In this document: positions 43,594-52,375 of the stretch, piece after piece | Position numbering within the stretch: position 1 is the stretch's first letter | How the letters are laid out: every line of letters begins with the position of its first letter | Origin: Cytophagaceae bacterium | Lineage (GTDB): Bacteria; Bacteroidota; Bacteroidia; Cytophagales; Spirosomataceae | Assembly (NCBI GenBank): GCA_947450365.1 | Contig: CANFVE010000011.1 | Span: 1-64,000, forward strand | Reading direction: 5' to 3' | DNA length: 64,000 nt | Program-made: the position numbers and the translations under genes | Notes under the pieces: model-generated | The model's database searches: none | Seen by the model: only the letters and a program-made list of their open reading frames with translations | What the model was told of the DNA's origin: nothing

Positions 43594-44850
43594 TTAAAGA
43601 ATATAAGGGGCACGCATCGGTTGGTCCATGTAGGCACTTGCCTCCGGATCGTCGAGAATTTCCTGTTTAATCGGATCAAATTTCAAATTCCGATGAACAC
43701 GCATCGCTATCAACCCTAAATTCACTAACGTACATGATTTATGGCCATTCGCCTCGTTCAAGGCAAATGTTTTCCGATTTTTGACGGAATCAACGAAATC
43801 GGTTTGTTGGGCCGCAGGCTCTGGAAACTCGGCCAGCTTCCGTTGCAGATCTGGAATATCTGACACAAAATTCTTATATAATTTTCCCTTAGGACCCTCA
43901 ATATAGGCTACCTTTTCATCTTTCGCCTCGCCATCTAATACGATTTGACAACCATCCGCATAGGTATACGTAATACGATTAAAAATACCAACCGCCTCTT
44001 TATCTTGAACCGGTGCGTCCACCTCGATGAAAACCGGACTTGTATCATCTTTACCCAAGAAATACTGAATCGGATCCAAATAATGCTGACCCATATCGCC
44101 TAAAGCACCTCCATCATAATCCCAATAGCCTCTGAAGGTCCCATGCGAACGATGCTCATGATAGGGTTTATATGGCGCGGGGCCTAACCACATTTCATAA
44201 TCTAATTCCAAAGGAACTGGCTGAGGTTTTAAATCAGTTTTACCAATCCAGAAAAATTTCCAATCAAATCCCGTGTGCTTACTAATCGTTACTTTCAAAG
44301 GCCAGCCTAACATTCCGGAATCAACTAATTTCTTAATCGGTTTCACGGTCGTGTTCATGCCATAAAAATTACTTTCAAAGCGGAACCAGGTGTTTAGGCG
44401 AAAGATACGACCATGTTGTTGGACCGCCTCCACTAATCGTTTCCCTTCTCCAATCGTCCGAGTCATTGGTTTTTCACACCACACATCCTTGCCCGCACGG
44501 GCGGCATCTGCCGCAATTATTCCATGCCAATGCGGCGGTGTGGCGACGTGAACGATGTCGACTTCAGGCAGCTGAATTAATTCCCGGTAATCCGAAAATG
44601 CCTTTACCCCTTTTTCGACCTTATCCAGCCCCAGCTGTAAATTTCGTTTATCTACATCACACATCGCCACGACCCGAGTACCCGCATACGGAATATGCCC
44701 ACGGCCCATACCGCCAGTACCAACAATGGCTTTGGTGAGTTGATCGCTGGGGGCTAAATAGCCCTTGCCTAATACATGTCTTGGAACAATGCTAAAAGCT
44801 GCAAGACCTAGGACGGATTGTCCTAGAAATTTTCTTCTTGATACACGCAT
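43594..44850 (-). CDS. Gfo/Idh/MocA family oxidoreductase, TAT-exported
   Basis: 418 residues. A twin-arginine signal (VSRRKFLGQSVLGLAAF) precedes a Rossmann fold (KAIVGTGGMGRGHI...VVAMCDVD). The family motif (VHVATPPHWHG...DVWCEKPMTRTIGEGKRL) contains the catalytic-type EKP lysine, followed by a C-terminal alpha/beta domain with GALGDMGQHYLDPIQYFLG. These secreted NAD(P)-binding enzymes carry their cofactor through export. Many act as glycoside or polyol dehydrogenases. Position directly upstream of the DUF1080 protein suggests cooperation in 3-keto sugar chemistry. Confidence 0.88.
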   Translation of the reverse strand: MRVSRRKFLGQSVLGLAAFSIVPRHVLGKGYLAPSDQLTKAIVGTGGMGRGHIPYAGTRVVAMCDVDKRNLQLGLDKVEKGVKAFSDYRELIQLPEVDIVHVATPPHWHGIIAADAARAGKDVWCEKPMTRTIGEGKRLVEAVQQHGRIFRLNTWFRFESNFYGMNTTVKPIKKLVDSGMLGWPLKVTISKHTGFDWKFFWIGKTDLKPQPVPLELDYEMWLGPAPYKPYHEHRSHGTFRGYWDYDGGALGDMGQHYLDPIQYFLGKDDTSPVFIEVDAPVQDKEAVGIFNRITYTYADGCQIVLDGEAKDEKVAYIEGPKGKLYKNFVSDIPDLQRKLAEFPEPAAQQTDFVDSVKNRKTFALNEANGHKSCTLVNLGLIAMRVHRNLKFDPIKQEILDDPEASAYMDQPMRAPYIL

Positions 44851-44920
44851 AGATTAAATAGGTTGATGTCCTAAATTAGAAAAAATTCAGAACTTTATAT
44901 GCTATTTTTTTGAAAAAGAG

Positions 44921-45475
44921 CTAATTGTCCATCACAAGGACGGTCAAACTCCGGGCACCATGCGCCCCTATCACCAAAGATTGTTCGATATCCGCCGTCT
45001 TCGAAGGGCCTGAAAGAAAAAATCCAAAATCAGCATAGCTACCCTCCAAGCGATCGTAGGCTTCATGCATGGTACCAACCAGCGTGCTTTTACGGATGTA
45101 GATAACCAAATGCTGGCATATAAAAGGCGCCACCCGATGTGGCAAATGGTCATCGCGCAACCAAATCGCTCCATTTTCCCCCACCCCAAATTCCCCCTGA
45201 ATCTCTAATACCTCCACATCTTCCAAATCCAATCCTGAAGTCACCACTTCCTGACTTGTATATCGAACCATGGACGGATACTGGCCATCCAAGGCTATTT
45301 GTGCCTCATGCCCATTCTTGCAGAAGAAAATTTGGGCACCAACGGTCTTTAATGACGCTTGGAAATCCCCCATAGGGTCTTCCGAATGCACATATGCTTG
45401 AAAATCCCCCGGATGAGATTTCACTGGCAATGGGTTTTCTTGAATCGCTCGTAAGATTTCGTCGCGCGTGCTCAT
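44921..45475 (-). CDS. lutC: LutC/YkgG-type lactate utilisation protein (LUD domain)
   Basis: 184-residue LUD-domain subunit of the LutABC L-lactate oxidation complex, which converts L-lactate to pyruvate. The ATG at 45475 (MSTRDEILRAIQENPL) is chosen because it overlaps the lutB stop codon as ATGA. An earlier start would lie further inside lutB. Family marks are VLEIQGEFGVGENGAIWL and the C-terminal FFLSGPSKTADIEQSLVIGAHGARSLTVLVMD. It is the last gene of the rhamnose operon. Confidence 0.9.
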   Translation of the reverse strand: MSTRDEILRAIQENPLPVKSHPGDFQAYVHSEDPMGDFQASLKTVGAQIFFCKNGHEAQIALDGQYPSMVRYTSQEVVTSGLDLEDVEVLEIQGEFGVGENGAIWLRDDHLPHRVAPFICQHLVIYIRKSTLVGTMHEAYDRLEGSYADFGFFLSGPSKTADIEQSLVIGAHGARSLTVLVMDN

Positions 45476-46833
45476 GATTTTCGGGATTGATACCAAGTTT
45501 GAAAACTTTCCTTCGGCGCTTCAGGCATTTCGCGTTGCTTTGCCCATGGATTCAAGCGATTGTTCACTAAAAAGGGTAAATTTTTCACCACGAATCGACC
45601 CATCGCGCCGGCCAATCGATAGATTTTCGGATGTGAAAGTATCCAAGCCATTCCCTTCATGGACAGGCTTTTTCCAGCTGGGGCTAATCCTTCCTTCATT
45701 AAATCCTGACGCCAAAACCACAATTGCTCGTGAATATTAATCTTTACCGGACACACATTCGAACAGGAGCCACATAAAGTACTCGCAAAAGGTAAATCAA
45801 CATTCGATTTTTTATCAAAATTCGGCGCCAATATAGATCCAATCGGACCTGCCACCGGCTGGTGATAGCTATGACCTCCGCTCCGACGATACACCGGACA
45901 CGTATTAAAACAGGCAGCACAGCGAATGCATTTCAATGAATTTCTAAATTCCGGACGGGCCAATTGCCGCGTACGTCCATTATCCACCAGCACAATATGC
46001 ATCTCCTGCCCTTCCCGCGGTTTCGCAAAATGACTGGAATAGGTTGTAATCAATTGACCCGTCGCACTACGTGCCAGCAAGCGCAAGAAAACACCTAAGT
46101 CTTTCCGTCTCGGAATTATTTTTTCGATCCCCATGCAGGCGATATGGACTTTGGCCAAATGCGCCCCCATATCCGCATTCCCTTCATTGGTACAGACCAC
46201 AAATTCACCTGTTTCTGCCACAGCAAAATTCACGCCCGTAATGGCCACATCGGCGGCAAGAAAATAGCCTCGAAGATGTTGGCGTGCCGCCTCGGTTAAA
46301 AATTGAGGGTCTTTATTGCCCTTCGGAGTTCCTAAATGCTGGTGAAATGTCTCGCCCACATCCTCTTTTTTCAAGTGAATCGCCGGCAACACAATATGAC
46401 TCGGTACCTCATCCCGGAACTGAACGATCCGCTCGCCTAAATCCGTATCCACCACTTCTACCCCTTTTTTGGTTAAAAAGCTGTTTAAATGGCATTCTTC
46501 AGTCAGCATGGATTTACTTTTGACCAAGGCCTTGGAACCATGTTTGGCAACCAAGCCATACACAATCTGATTATGCTCCTCTGCATCTTTGGCCCAATGG
46601 ACATGTACCCCATTGGCTTTGGCTTTGGCCTCAAATTCGATCAAATATTGACCCAAATTGGCTAGCACATGGTCTTTGATTTGGGAAGCATGGTCGCGTA
46701 AATCCTCCCATTCTGGGATCACTTTGGACGCTTTATCGCGTTTCGAGCGAACAAACCAAAGGGTCTCATCGTGCCAAGTCGTCCGTTCGGCATCTTGAAT
46801 AAACTGCTCAGAAGCTTCTGCGTGATTAAGCAT
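45472..46833 (-). CDS. lutB: LutB/YkgF-type iron-sulfur lactate oxidation subunit
   Basis: 453 residues. An N-terminal LUD domain (about residues 60-290, including HLNSFLTKKGVEVVDTDLGERI) precedes two ferredoxin-like 4Fe-4S motifs, CIRCAACFNTCPVYRRSGGH and CGSCSNVCPVKINIHE, at about residues 300-365. A C-terminal extension of this subunit class follows. It is probably the electron-transferring core of the LutABC complex. The start overlaps the lutA 3' end by 8 bp, and the stop overlaps lutC. Confidence 0.92.
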   Translation of the reverse strand: MLNHAEASEQFIQDAERTTWHDETLWFVRSKRDKASKVIPEWEDLRDHASQIKDHVLANLGQYLIEFEAKAKANGVHVHWAKDAEEHNQIVYGLVAKHGSKALVKSKSMLTEECHLNSFLTKKGVEVVDTDLGERIVQFRDEVPSHIVLPAIHLKKEDVGETFHQHLGTPKGNKDPQFLTEAARQHLRGYFLAADVAITGVNFAVAETGEFVVCTNEGNADMGAHLAKVHIACMGIEKIIPRRKDLGVFLRLLARSATGQLITTYSSHFAKPREGQEMHIVLVDNGRTRQLARPEFRNSLKCIRCAACFNTCPVYRRSGGHSYHQPVAGPIGSILAPNFDKKSNVDLPFASTLCGSCSNVCPVKINIHEQLWFWRQDLMKEGLAPAGKSLSMKGMAWILSHPKIYRLAGAMGRFVVKNLPFLVNNRLNPWAKQREMPEAPKESFQTWYQSRKS

Positions 46834-47542
46834 GGTGGTTTAAAATTTCGATGACGTGTTTGATTTGAACAGGGGAATTTTGACGTCGCAAAATCCCTTC
46901 CATATGCATTAAACAAGACGTATCCGCTCCGACAACATACTCAATTTGATTCACCAAATGTTCTTGAATTCGATCCTGCCCCATTCGAACCGAAACCGCT
47001 TCTTCGGTCACACAAAAGGTCCCGCCAAAACCGCAACATTCATCTGCCCGTTCAGGGAGCACATAGTCGAGATCTTGGACTAAGTCCAATAATTGAGCTA
47101 TTTTAGAAAATGGAACCTCATTTCGTTCGGTCATGGAACTCAGGCGAAGACCTCGTTGGCCATGGCAACTCTGATGCAATCCCACCCGATGCGGGAAACG
47201 CGCATCCAATTTTTTTACCTGCAAGACATCCACTAAAAACTCACAAATTTCATATACGGAGTTTCGAATTTTTTCAGAAGGATGATGTTCTTTGATATGT
47301 AAAATACAGGATCCGGAAGGTCCCACGATGTAATCAAATCCGTCAAAGTTTTGGGAGAAATTCGAGTCACAACCGCCGGTCAAGTTCGCAAAACCAGAAT
47401 TAGCCATGGGTTGGCCGCAACAAGTTTGATCCTTCGGCACCACCACCTCGCAGCCCAATTTCTCTAATAATTCCAGACCGGCAATGGCCACTTGGGGATA
47501 AAATTGGTCTACATAACAAGGCACAAATAAGGCTACACGCAT
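46826..47542 (-). CDS. lutA: LutA/YkgE-type iron-sulfur lactate oxidation subunit
   Basis: 238 residues with two CCG domains that bind iron-sulfur or heterodisulfide-reductase-like centres: the first with PCYVDQFYPQ and TCCGQPMANSGF, the second with HQSCHGQRGLRL and DECCGFGGTFCVTEEAVSVRMG. The ATG at 47542 lies one base after the rhamnulokinase stop. Upstream in-frame codons would overlap that gene and lack similarity. It works with LutB and LutC to oxidise L-lactate. Confidence 0.92.
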   Translation of the reverse strand: MRVALFVPCYVDQFYPQVAIAGLELLEKLGCEVVVPKDQTCCGQPMANSGFANLTGGCDSNFSQNFDGFDYIVGPSGSCILHIKEHHPSEKIRNSVYEICEFLVDVLQVKKLDARFPHRVGLHQSCHGQRGLRLSSMTERNEVPFSKIAQLLDLVQDLDYVLPERADECCGFGGTFCVTEEAVSVRMGQDRIQEHLVNQIEYVVGADTSCLMHMEGILRRQNSPVQIKHVIEILNHHA

Positions 47543-47543
47543 C

Positions 47544-48914
47544 CTAAAACTTTTTAATTTTAACCAAATCAGCAGGGATTTGTTTTGAATTCCATGCCTC
47601 ATGCATCACCAATGCCGCCCCCAGCGAACTGGCTTGGGCAACCTCCGCGCCAAAAATGGCCACTCCCGGAAATGCATGCACTAAAAAATTCATGTATAAA
47701 GGATTTTTACTGAATCCGCCGTCGACAACGATTTTTCCAACAGGTGAATGATGTAGTAGTAATTGCAACGAATAAATTTGTTGACACATAATATCTACCA
47801 TCAATTGAACATAGGCCTCCTCCAAACTCGCAAAGTCCTTTAAATCCCTCGAATCGAACCGACAGACATTGATAAAATCATCATTTGCCTCCTTTAGCGA
47901 AGGATTTTGGGCTAAGGCTTCATCCAATTGCACTACGTAGGCATCAGAAAACTGAAATCGCTGATAGGCTTTAGGTTCCGCGTGAAAATAGGCATTCATC
48001 CGTTTTAATTGGACCTCATGCGTATTTCCCGCAAACAAGCGGGCGGCTTTGACCGGGTTGCCATTGAACTGCATAAAACACAGCACATCATTTTCTAATT
48101 CGACAGCTGTCAGGGCTTGCTTGGTAAATGGATGCATCGAAATACACCAAGTTCCCGTGGAAACCAATACAAAATCCGAATCGATTGCCTTTAAATAGGG
48201 TACCAAAGCCGAAGAAGAATCATGTAAACCTAAACCCACCGGAATGGGATTTGCCTGATCCTGCGAATAAAAACGCGTGTGAACTGGAAGTATTTTGGGG
48301 AGTTTTTCAAGCAATCCTGAATCCCGAACCCAGGCATGGTAACCTTGTTGATCAAAATCCCATAAAGCCGTATGACAACCAATCGACGTGATTTCCGTCC
48401 CTAATTCATGGGTGAACAAAGAAGCCAAAAAATTAGGCCAATGCAGCACCCACGCAATGTTTTTCCATTTTTCCGGCTGGGTTTTCATGACCCGAAATGC
48501 CTGCAAACCCGAATTTAAATTCCCGAGAATCGGTGAAGCCGTCGCCCGCGCAAATTCCGCCTGTCCTCCATAGATGGAATAGGCAAATAAATCATCCGGA
48601 AAAGGTTTTAAATAATTATATAAAGGACCCACGGACGCACCCTCCGCATCCACAAACACCACCGTGGCCCCGTAGGCGGAAAAATTCAGGGCTTTCACCT
48701 CGAATTCCGGCAATGCACAAACTTCTGAAAAGGTACGTTTTACCCAGGCCTGAACCGCTTGAATATCTTCGCCTAAAAAGCCTTCATCATCGAGAATTTC
48801 ATCGAAATTTTCCTGACGCTCGAACACAATTTGGTAGTCCTCATTCCACAGAAAAATCTTTTTATTGGTTTTCCCTATATCGAAAATCGCGATGACCTTT
48901 GTGCGCTCCGCCAT
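47544..48914 (-). CDS. rhaB: Rhamnulokinase-type FGGY carbohydrate kinase
   Basis: 456-residue ATP-dependent sugar kinase. The N-terminal FGGY fold opens VIAIFDIGKTNKKIFLW, with phosphate-binding GKTN, and later TSIGCHTALWDFD and PVGLGLHDSSSALVPYL. The C-terminal domain shows LVSTGTWCISM and VVDGGFSKNPLYMNFL. It phosphorylates L-rhamnulose to L-rhamnulose-1-phosphate. The specificity is inferred from position between the isomerase and the lactate genes. An L-fuculose role is a weaker alternative, as the aldolase fusion is of the rhamnulose type. Confidence 0.85.
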   Translation of the reverse strand: MAERTKVIAIFDIGKTNKKIFLWNEDYQIVFERQENFDEILDDEGFLGEDIQAVQAWVKRTFSEVCALPEFEVKALNFSAYGATVVFVDAEGASVGPLYNYLKPFPDDLFAYSIYGGQAEFARATASPILGNLNSGLQAFRVMKTQPEKWKNIAWVLHWPNFLASLFTHELGTEITSIGCHTALWDFDQQGYHAWVRDSGLLEKLPKILPVHTRFYSQDQANPIPVGLGLHDSSSALVPYLKAIDSDFVLVSTGTWCISMHPFTKQALTAVELENDVLCFMQFNGNPVKAARLFAGNTHEVQLKRMNAYFHAEPKAYQRFQFSDAYVVQLDEALAQNPSLKEANDDFINVCRFDSRDLKDFASLEEAYVQLMVDIMCQQIYSLQLLLHHSPVGKIVVDGGFSKNPLYMNFLVHAFPGVAIFGAEVAQASSLGAALVMHEAWNSKQIPADLVKIKKF

Positions 48915-48916
48915 GC

Positions 48917-50176
48917 CTATAAGCCCGTTGCAACCGTTTTTTCTCCTCTGTTTTTAATCAATTCCGCCCGTTTTCCCGAAGATCTAAAATAGCCCAAGGG
49001 ATCCAAAGCACCACCTAATTCCAAACGTGCTTGCGCCACCAATGGACGCACGTCTGTGCGGAAGGCTGCTTGAAGAATTTCTTGGCATTTCACCACATCA
49101 TTTTCTTCGCGGGCTTGGTCTAAGGCTTGCTTATCGACCAATAATGCTTGGGAATAAGCCATTTGAATCGCCTCGACAGATTGCAATAAATCTTCTAAAG
49201 GATCTTTCACATTGTGAGAGGCGTCGATCATCCAGCCCAAATCTTTCGCATGATTCATGCCTTTGGCATCCATACCATCCACTAATTCATTAAAAATCAG
49301 GAATAATTGATAAGGCTTGATAGAACCTGCCGTTAAATCGTCATCGCCGTATTTGGAATCATTAAAGTGGAATCCACCTAATTTGCCTTCCATTAACAAA
49401 ATAGAGACGATTTGTTCGATATTAGCATTGGGCAAATGATGCCCAAGATCCACTAATGTTTTAGCTTTCGGGCCTAATTTATTCACCATGGAATAGGAAG
49501 CCCCCCAATCACCGACGGTCGTGGAATAAAAATTCGGCTCATAGGCTTTGTATTCGAGGTATAGCTGCCAATCAGCCGGAAGAGCTGCATAGATTTCTTC
49601 GAGGCTTTCAACGGTTCGTTGGTACGCCTTCCGAAAATTCAATTGACCCGGAAAACAAGAACCATCCGATAACCAAACCGTCAAGGATTTCGAACCTAAG
49701 CTAATGCCATGTTTAATCACCTCAATGTTATGGTCGATCGCTTGTTTACGGGTGGCTTTGGATACGTGTTGGAGCGACCCAAATTTATACGAATGCGTTT
49801 GATTCGGCTGATCCTGAAAAGTATTTGAATTCACGGCATCAAAAGCTAATCCATGCTGAGCGGCAAGGGCTTTGGTGGCAGAGGGGTCCGTGGGAATATC
49901 CCAAGGAATATGCAGCGAAATCGCCCCTGAACTTTGATTTAATGCGTGCAACAAACCTACATCTGCTATTTTTTCCTCCAAATTACGGGGTTCCCCGCCA
50001 CCTGAAAAACGACCAAAACGCGTTCCTCCGGTACCTAGGGCCCAAGAAGGAATCGCAATTTGGAAATCCTTTAATTTTTGAATGAGATCAGAAGGCACAG
50101 AAACCTCTGAGGTAAGAAATTGTAGGTGTCGCTGGTGTTTGCCCAACAAATCCCCGTTATGATCTGAAATATTCAT
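48917..50176 (-). CDS. rhaI: L-rhamnose isomerase, RhaI-type sugar isomerase
   Basis: 419-residue TIM-barrel isomerase of the metal-dependent RhaI type, different in sequence from the classical RhaA. Characteristic stretches are SWALGTGGTRFGRF near the N-terminus, LYLEYKAYEPNFYSTTVGDWG with a metal-binding Glu, LVDLGHHLPNANIE, and GGFHFNDSKYGDDDLTAGSIKPYQLF. It converts L-rhamnose to L-rhamnulose. It lies four bases after the aldolase fusion and two before rhaB. Confidence 0.9.
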   Translation of the reverse strand: MNISDHNGDLLGKHQRHLQFLTSEVSVPSDLIQKLKDFQIAIPSWALGTGGTRFGRFSGGGEPRNLEEKIADVGLLHALNQSSGAISLHIPWDIPTDPSATKALAAQHGLAFDAVNSNTFQDQPNQTHSYKFGSLQHVSKATRKQAIDHNIEVIKHGISLGSKSLTVWLSDGSCFPGQLNFRKAYQRTVESLEEIYAALPADWQLYLEYKAYEPNFYSTTVGDWGASYSMVNKLGPKAKTLVDLGHHLPNANIEQIVSILLMEGKLGGFHFNDSKYGDDDLTAGSIKPYQLFLIFNELVDGMDAKGMNHAKDLGWMIDASHNVKDPLEDLLQSVEAIQMAYSQALLVDKQALDQAREENDVVKCQEILQAAFRTDVRPLVAQARLELGGALDPLGYFRSSGKRAELIKNRGEKTVATGL

Positions 50177-50180
50177 TTTA

Positions 50181-52304
50181 TTATCTTAAAAATCCTGCGG
50201 CTACTCCTCCATCAACGTTCAAGGCATTGCCTGTCGACTTACTCAACAAGCCCCCCACAAAGGCAAAGCATGCATTCGCAATATCCTCAGGCAATACGGA
50301 TTTATTTAACAATGTCCGCTTGGCATAAAAAGCAGGCAATTCCTCTACTTTAATGCCATAGGCTTTTGCACGACCTTCTGCCCAGCCGCCAGCCCAGATA
50401 TTCGAATCTGCAATTACCGCATCTGGATTCACTGTGTTCACCCGAATTTGATCTTCGCCTAATTCCGCCGCTAACAAACGCGTCATGTGTGCCTGAGCTG
50501 CTTTCGCAGAACCATAGCCCACATTGTTTGGACCCGCTACAAAAGCATTTTTCGAGACGATGTTGATGATATCACCCCCTAAACCTTGTTTGCGCATGAC
50601 GGCGATTGAGGCTTGAGACACTAAATATTGTCCCTTCACCAGAATATCAAATAACTTCGCCCAATCCGATTGGGTATGTTCCAAAATCCCTTTCGAAATA
50701 CTGATTCCGGCATTATTCACAATCAAATCCACACCTCCAAAGGCCAAACAAGATTGCGCGATGGCTGCTTCAATCGACGCTTGATCCGTCACATCCGCGA
50801 CCACCGTAGAAACTGAATCCCGACCAAACAAGGCCACAAATTCCGCTTTGGCCTCCGCCAAGCGATCCGTATTCACATCATTCAAAACGACACAAGCACC
50901 TTCTTGCGCCATTTTTTTCGCAATGGCCTTCCCAATTCCTCCTCCAGAACCTGTCACAAACGCGACACGACCGGATAGGGCTTTTGGCTTTGGCATGCGT
51001 TGTAATTTTGCTTCCTCTAACAACCAATATTCAATATCAAATGCCTCTTGACGTGGCAAGGACGTATACGATGAAATCGCCTCTGCACCCCGCATCACAT
51101 TAATGGCATTTAAATAAAATTCATTCGCTACCCGAGAAGTCTGCTTATCCTTTGCAAAGGTAAACATCCCAACACCTGGATATAAAATCACGACCGGATT
51201 CGGATCCCTAACCGCCGGACTATTTGCATGTTTGCAGGTCTCATAATAGGCCGTATACATCGCCCGGTAATCGGAAAACAAAGGTGCCAATTGCTCCTTA
51301 ATCGCTGCCAAATCACTTAAATCTTGATCTGGTTTTAAATTCAATACCAAAGGAGAAATTTTTGTACGCAAAAAATGATCCGGACATGAAGTTCCCAAAG
51401 GCGCCAACGTTTCCAAATCATTCGAATTAATGAACTGCAAAATACGCTCATCATCTGAAAAATGTCCAATCATTTGAACATATGAAGAACAAAAACCACG
51501 TAAAATTGGCGCCAAGGCGGATGCCTGAGCTGCTCGAGCCTCTGCAGGTAAACTTGCGATTTGGGAACCGCCAAATACCGGCCGACTCACGCCTTCTTTC
51601 GAAGCAATGTATTCGGCACATTTTTCAATCACCTCTAAGGTGTTCAAATAACAAGAATAAGACGTATCACCCCAGGTAAACAAACCATGGGAACCTAACA
51701 TGATGCCACGTAATGCCACCCCGCGAGAGGCTGCTTCTTGTAAACATGCACGTAATTGTAATCCTAAATCATAACCCGGACGTTGCCAGCCAACCCAACC
51801 AATCTCCCCTCCAAACAATTCCTTCGTAATTTTCTCCCCATCCTTTGCTGCTGCAATCGAAATCGCCGCATCCGGATGCAAATGGTCAATATGCTTAAAT
51901 GGCAAAAATCCATGCAAAGGCGTATCAATCGAAGGAGCTTTAGATGCTAAATCAAAAATACAATGGTTGAACAATTCCACCATCTCATCCTCATGCTCAA
52001 TGCCTCGATATACACGCTCCAAGGACAAAAAACGGTCCATATACAGCGCCGCACATCCCGATTTTTTTAAGGTTCCGATGTCCCCACCTGAGCCTTTAAT
52101 CCACATGACATCCGTTGCATTTCCAGTCAAAGGATCTGTATCCTGAATTTTTACAGATGTGTTTCCTCCCCCATAATTTGTTAAACGCAAATCAGCTCCT
52201 AACAGATTGGACCGATAAATAAATAAATCGACCTCATTACCGGCCATGGATTGCGCTTTTGCTTCGTCCCACAAGTAGGAAACATGCTTATAATTTTTTG
52301 ACAT
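50181..52304 (-). CDS. rhaEW: Bifunctional rhamnulose-1-phosphate aldolase / L-lactaldehyde dehydrogenase
   Basis: 707-residue fusion. Residues about 1-430 are a class II aldolase domain with phosphate- and zinc-binding features (LTNYGGGNTSVKI, SIDTPLHGFLPFKHIDHLHPDA, MLGSHGLFTWG). Residues about 445-707 are a short-chain dehydrogenase with FVTGSGGGIGKAI, VNNAGIS and catalytic YGSAK. The aldolase splits rhamnulose-1-phosphate to dihydroxyacetone phosphate and L-lactaldehyde, and the dehydrogenase oxidises the latter to L-lactate. It is the first gene of the operon, with a good promoter match upstream. Confidence 0.93.
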   Translation of the reverse strand: MSKNYKHVSYLWDEAKAQSMAGNEVDLFIYRSNLLGADLRLTNYGGGNTSVKIQDTDPLTGNATDVMWIKGSGGDIGTLKKSGCAALYMDRFLSLERVYRGIEHEDEMVELFNHCIFDLASKAPSIDTPLHGFLPFKHIDHLHPDAAISIAAAKDGEKITKELFGGEIGWVGWQRPGYDLGLQLRACLQEAASRGVALRGIMLGSHGLFTWGDTSYSCYLNTLEVIEKCAEYIASKEGVSRPVFGGSQIASLPAEARAAQASALAPILRGFCSSYVQMIGHFSDDERILQFINSNDLETLAPLGTSCPDHFLRTKISPLVLNLKPDQDLSDLAAIKEQLAPLFSDYRAMYTAYYETCKHANSPAVRDPNPVVILYPGVGMFTFAKDKQTSRVANEFYLNAINVMRGAEAISSYTSLPRQEAFDIEYWLLEEAKLQRMPKPKALSGRVAFVTGSGGGIGKAIAKKMAQEGACVVLNDVNTDRLAEAKAEFVALFGRDSVSTVVADVTDQASIEAAIAQSCLAFGGVDLIVNNAGISISKGILEHTQSDWAKLFDILVKGQYLVSQASIAVMRKQGLGGDIINIVSKNAFVAGPNNVGYGSAKAAQAHMTRLLAAELGEDQIRVNTVNPDAVIADSNIWAGGWAEGRAKAYGIKVEELPAFYAKRTLLNKSVLPEDIANACFAFVGGLLSKSTGNALNVDGGVAAGFLR

Positions 52305-52322
52305 TTGACTAGTTTATTTTTG

Positions 52323-52352
52323 CAAAGGTATACTTCCTACAAAGGCCAACAA
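52323..52352 (-). promoter_or_regulatory. Promoter of the rhamnose-lactate operon
   Basis: On the minus strand: TTG, an exact 19-base spacer, then TACCTTTG, a perfect TAnnTTTG. It lies 18 bp before the rhaEW start codon, leaving a very short leader. Confidence 0.6.
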
Positions 52353-52375
52353 TCCTCATTATTACTAAGGATAGT

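Noticed and set aside
47543-47602. N-terminal extension of LutA
   Set aside because: It overlaps the rhamnulokinase 3' end and has no family similarity. The ATG at 47542 gives the expected start.
48497-48895. A 132-codon plus-strand frame inside rhaB
   Set aside because: Antisense to the conserved kinase sequence. Its composition (Pro, Arg, His rich) is typical of shadow frames.
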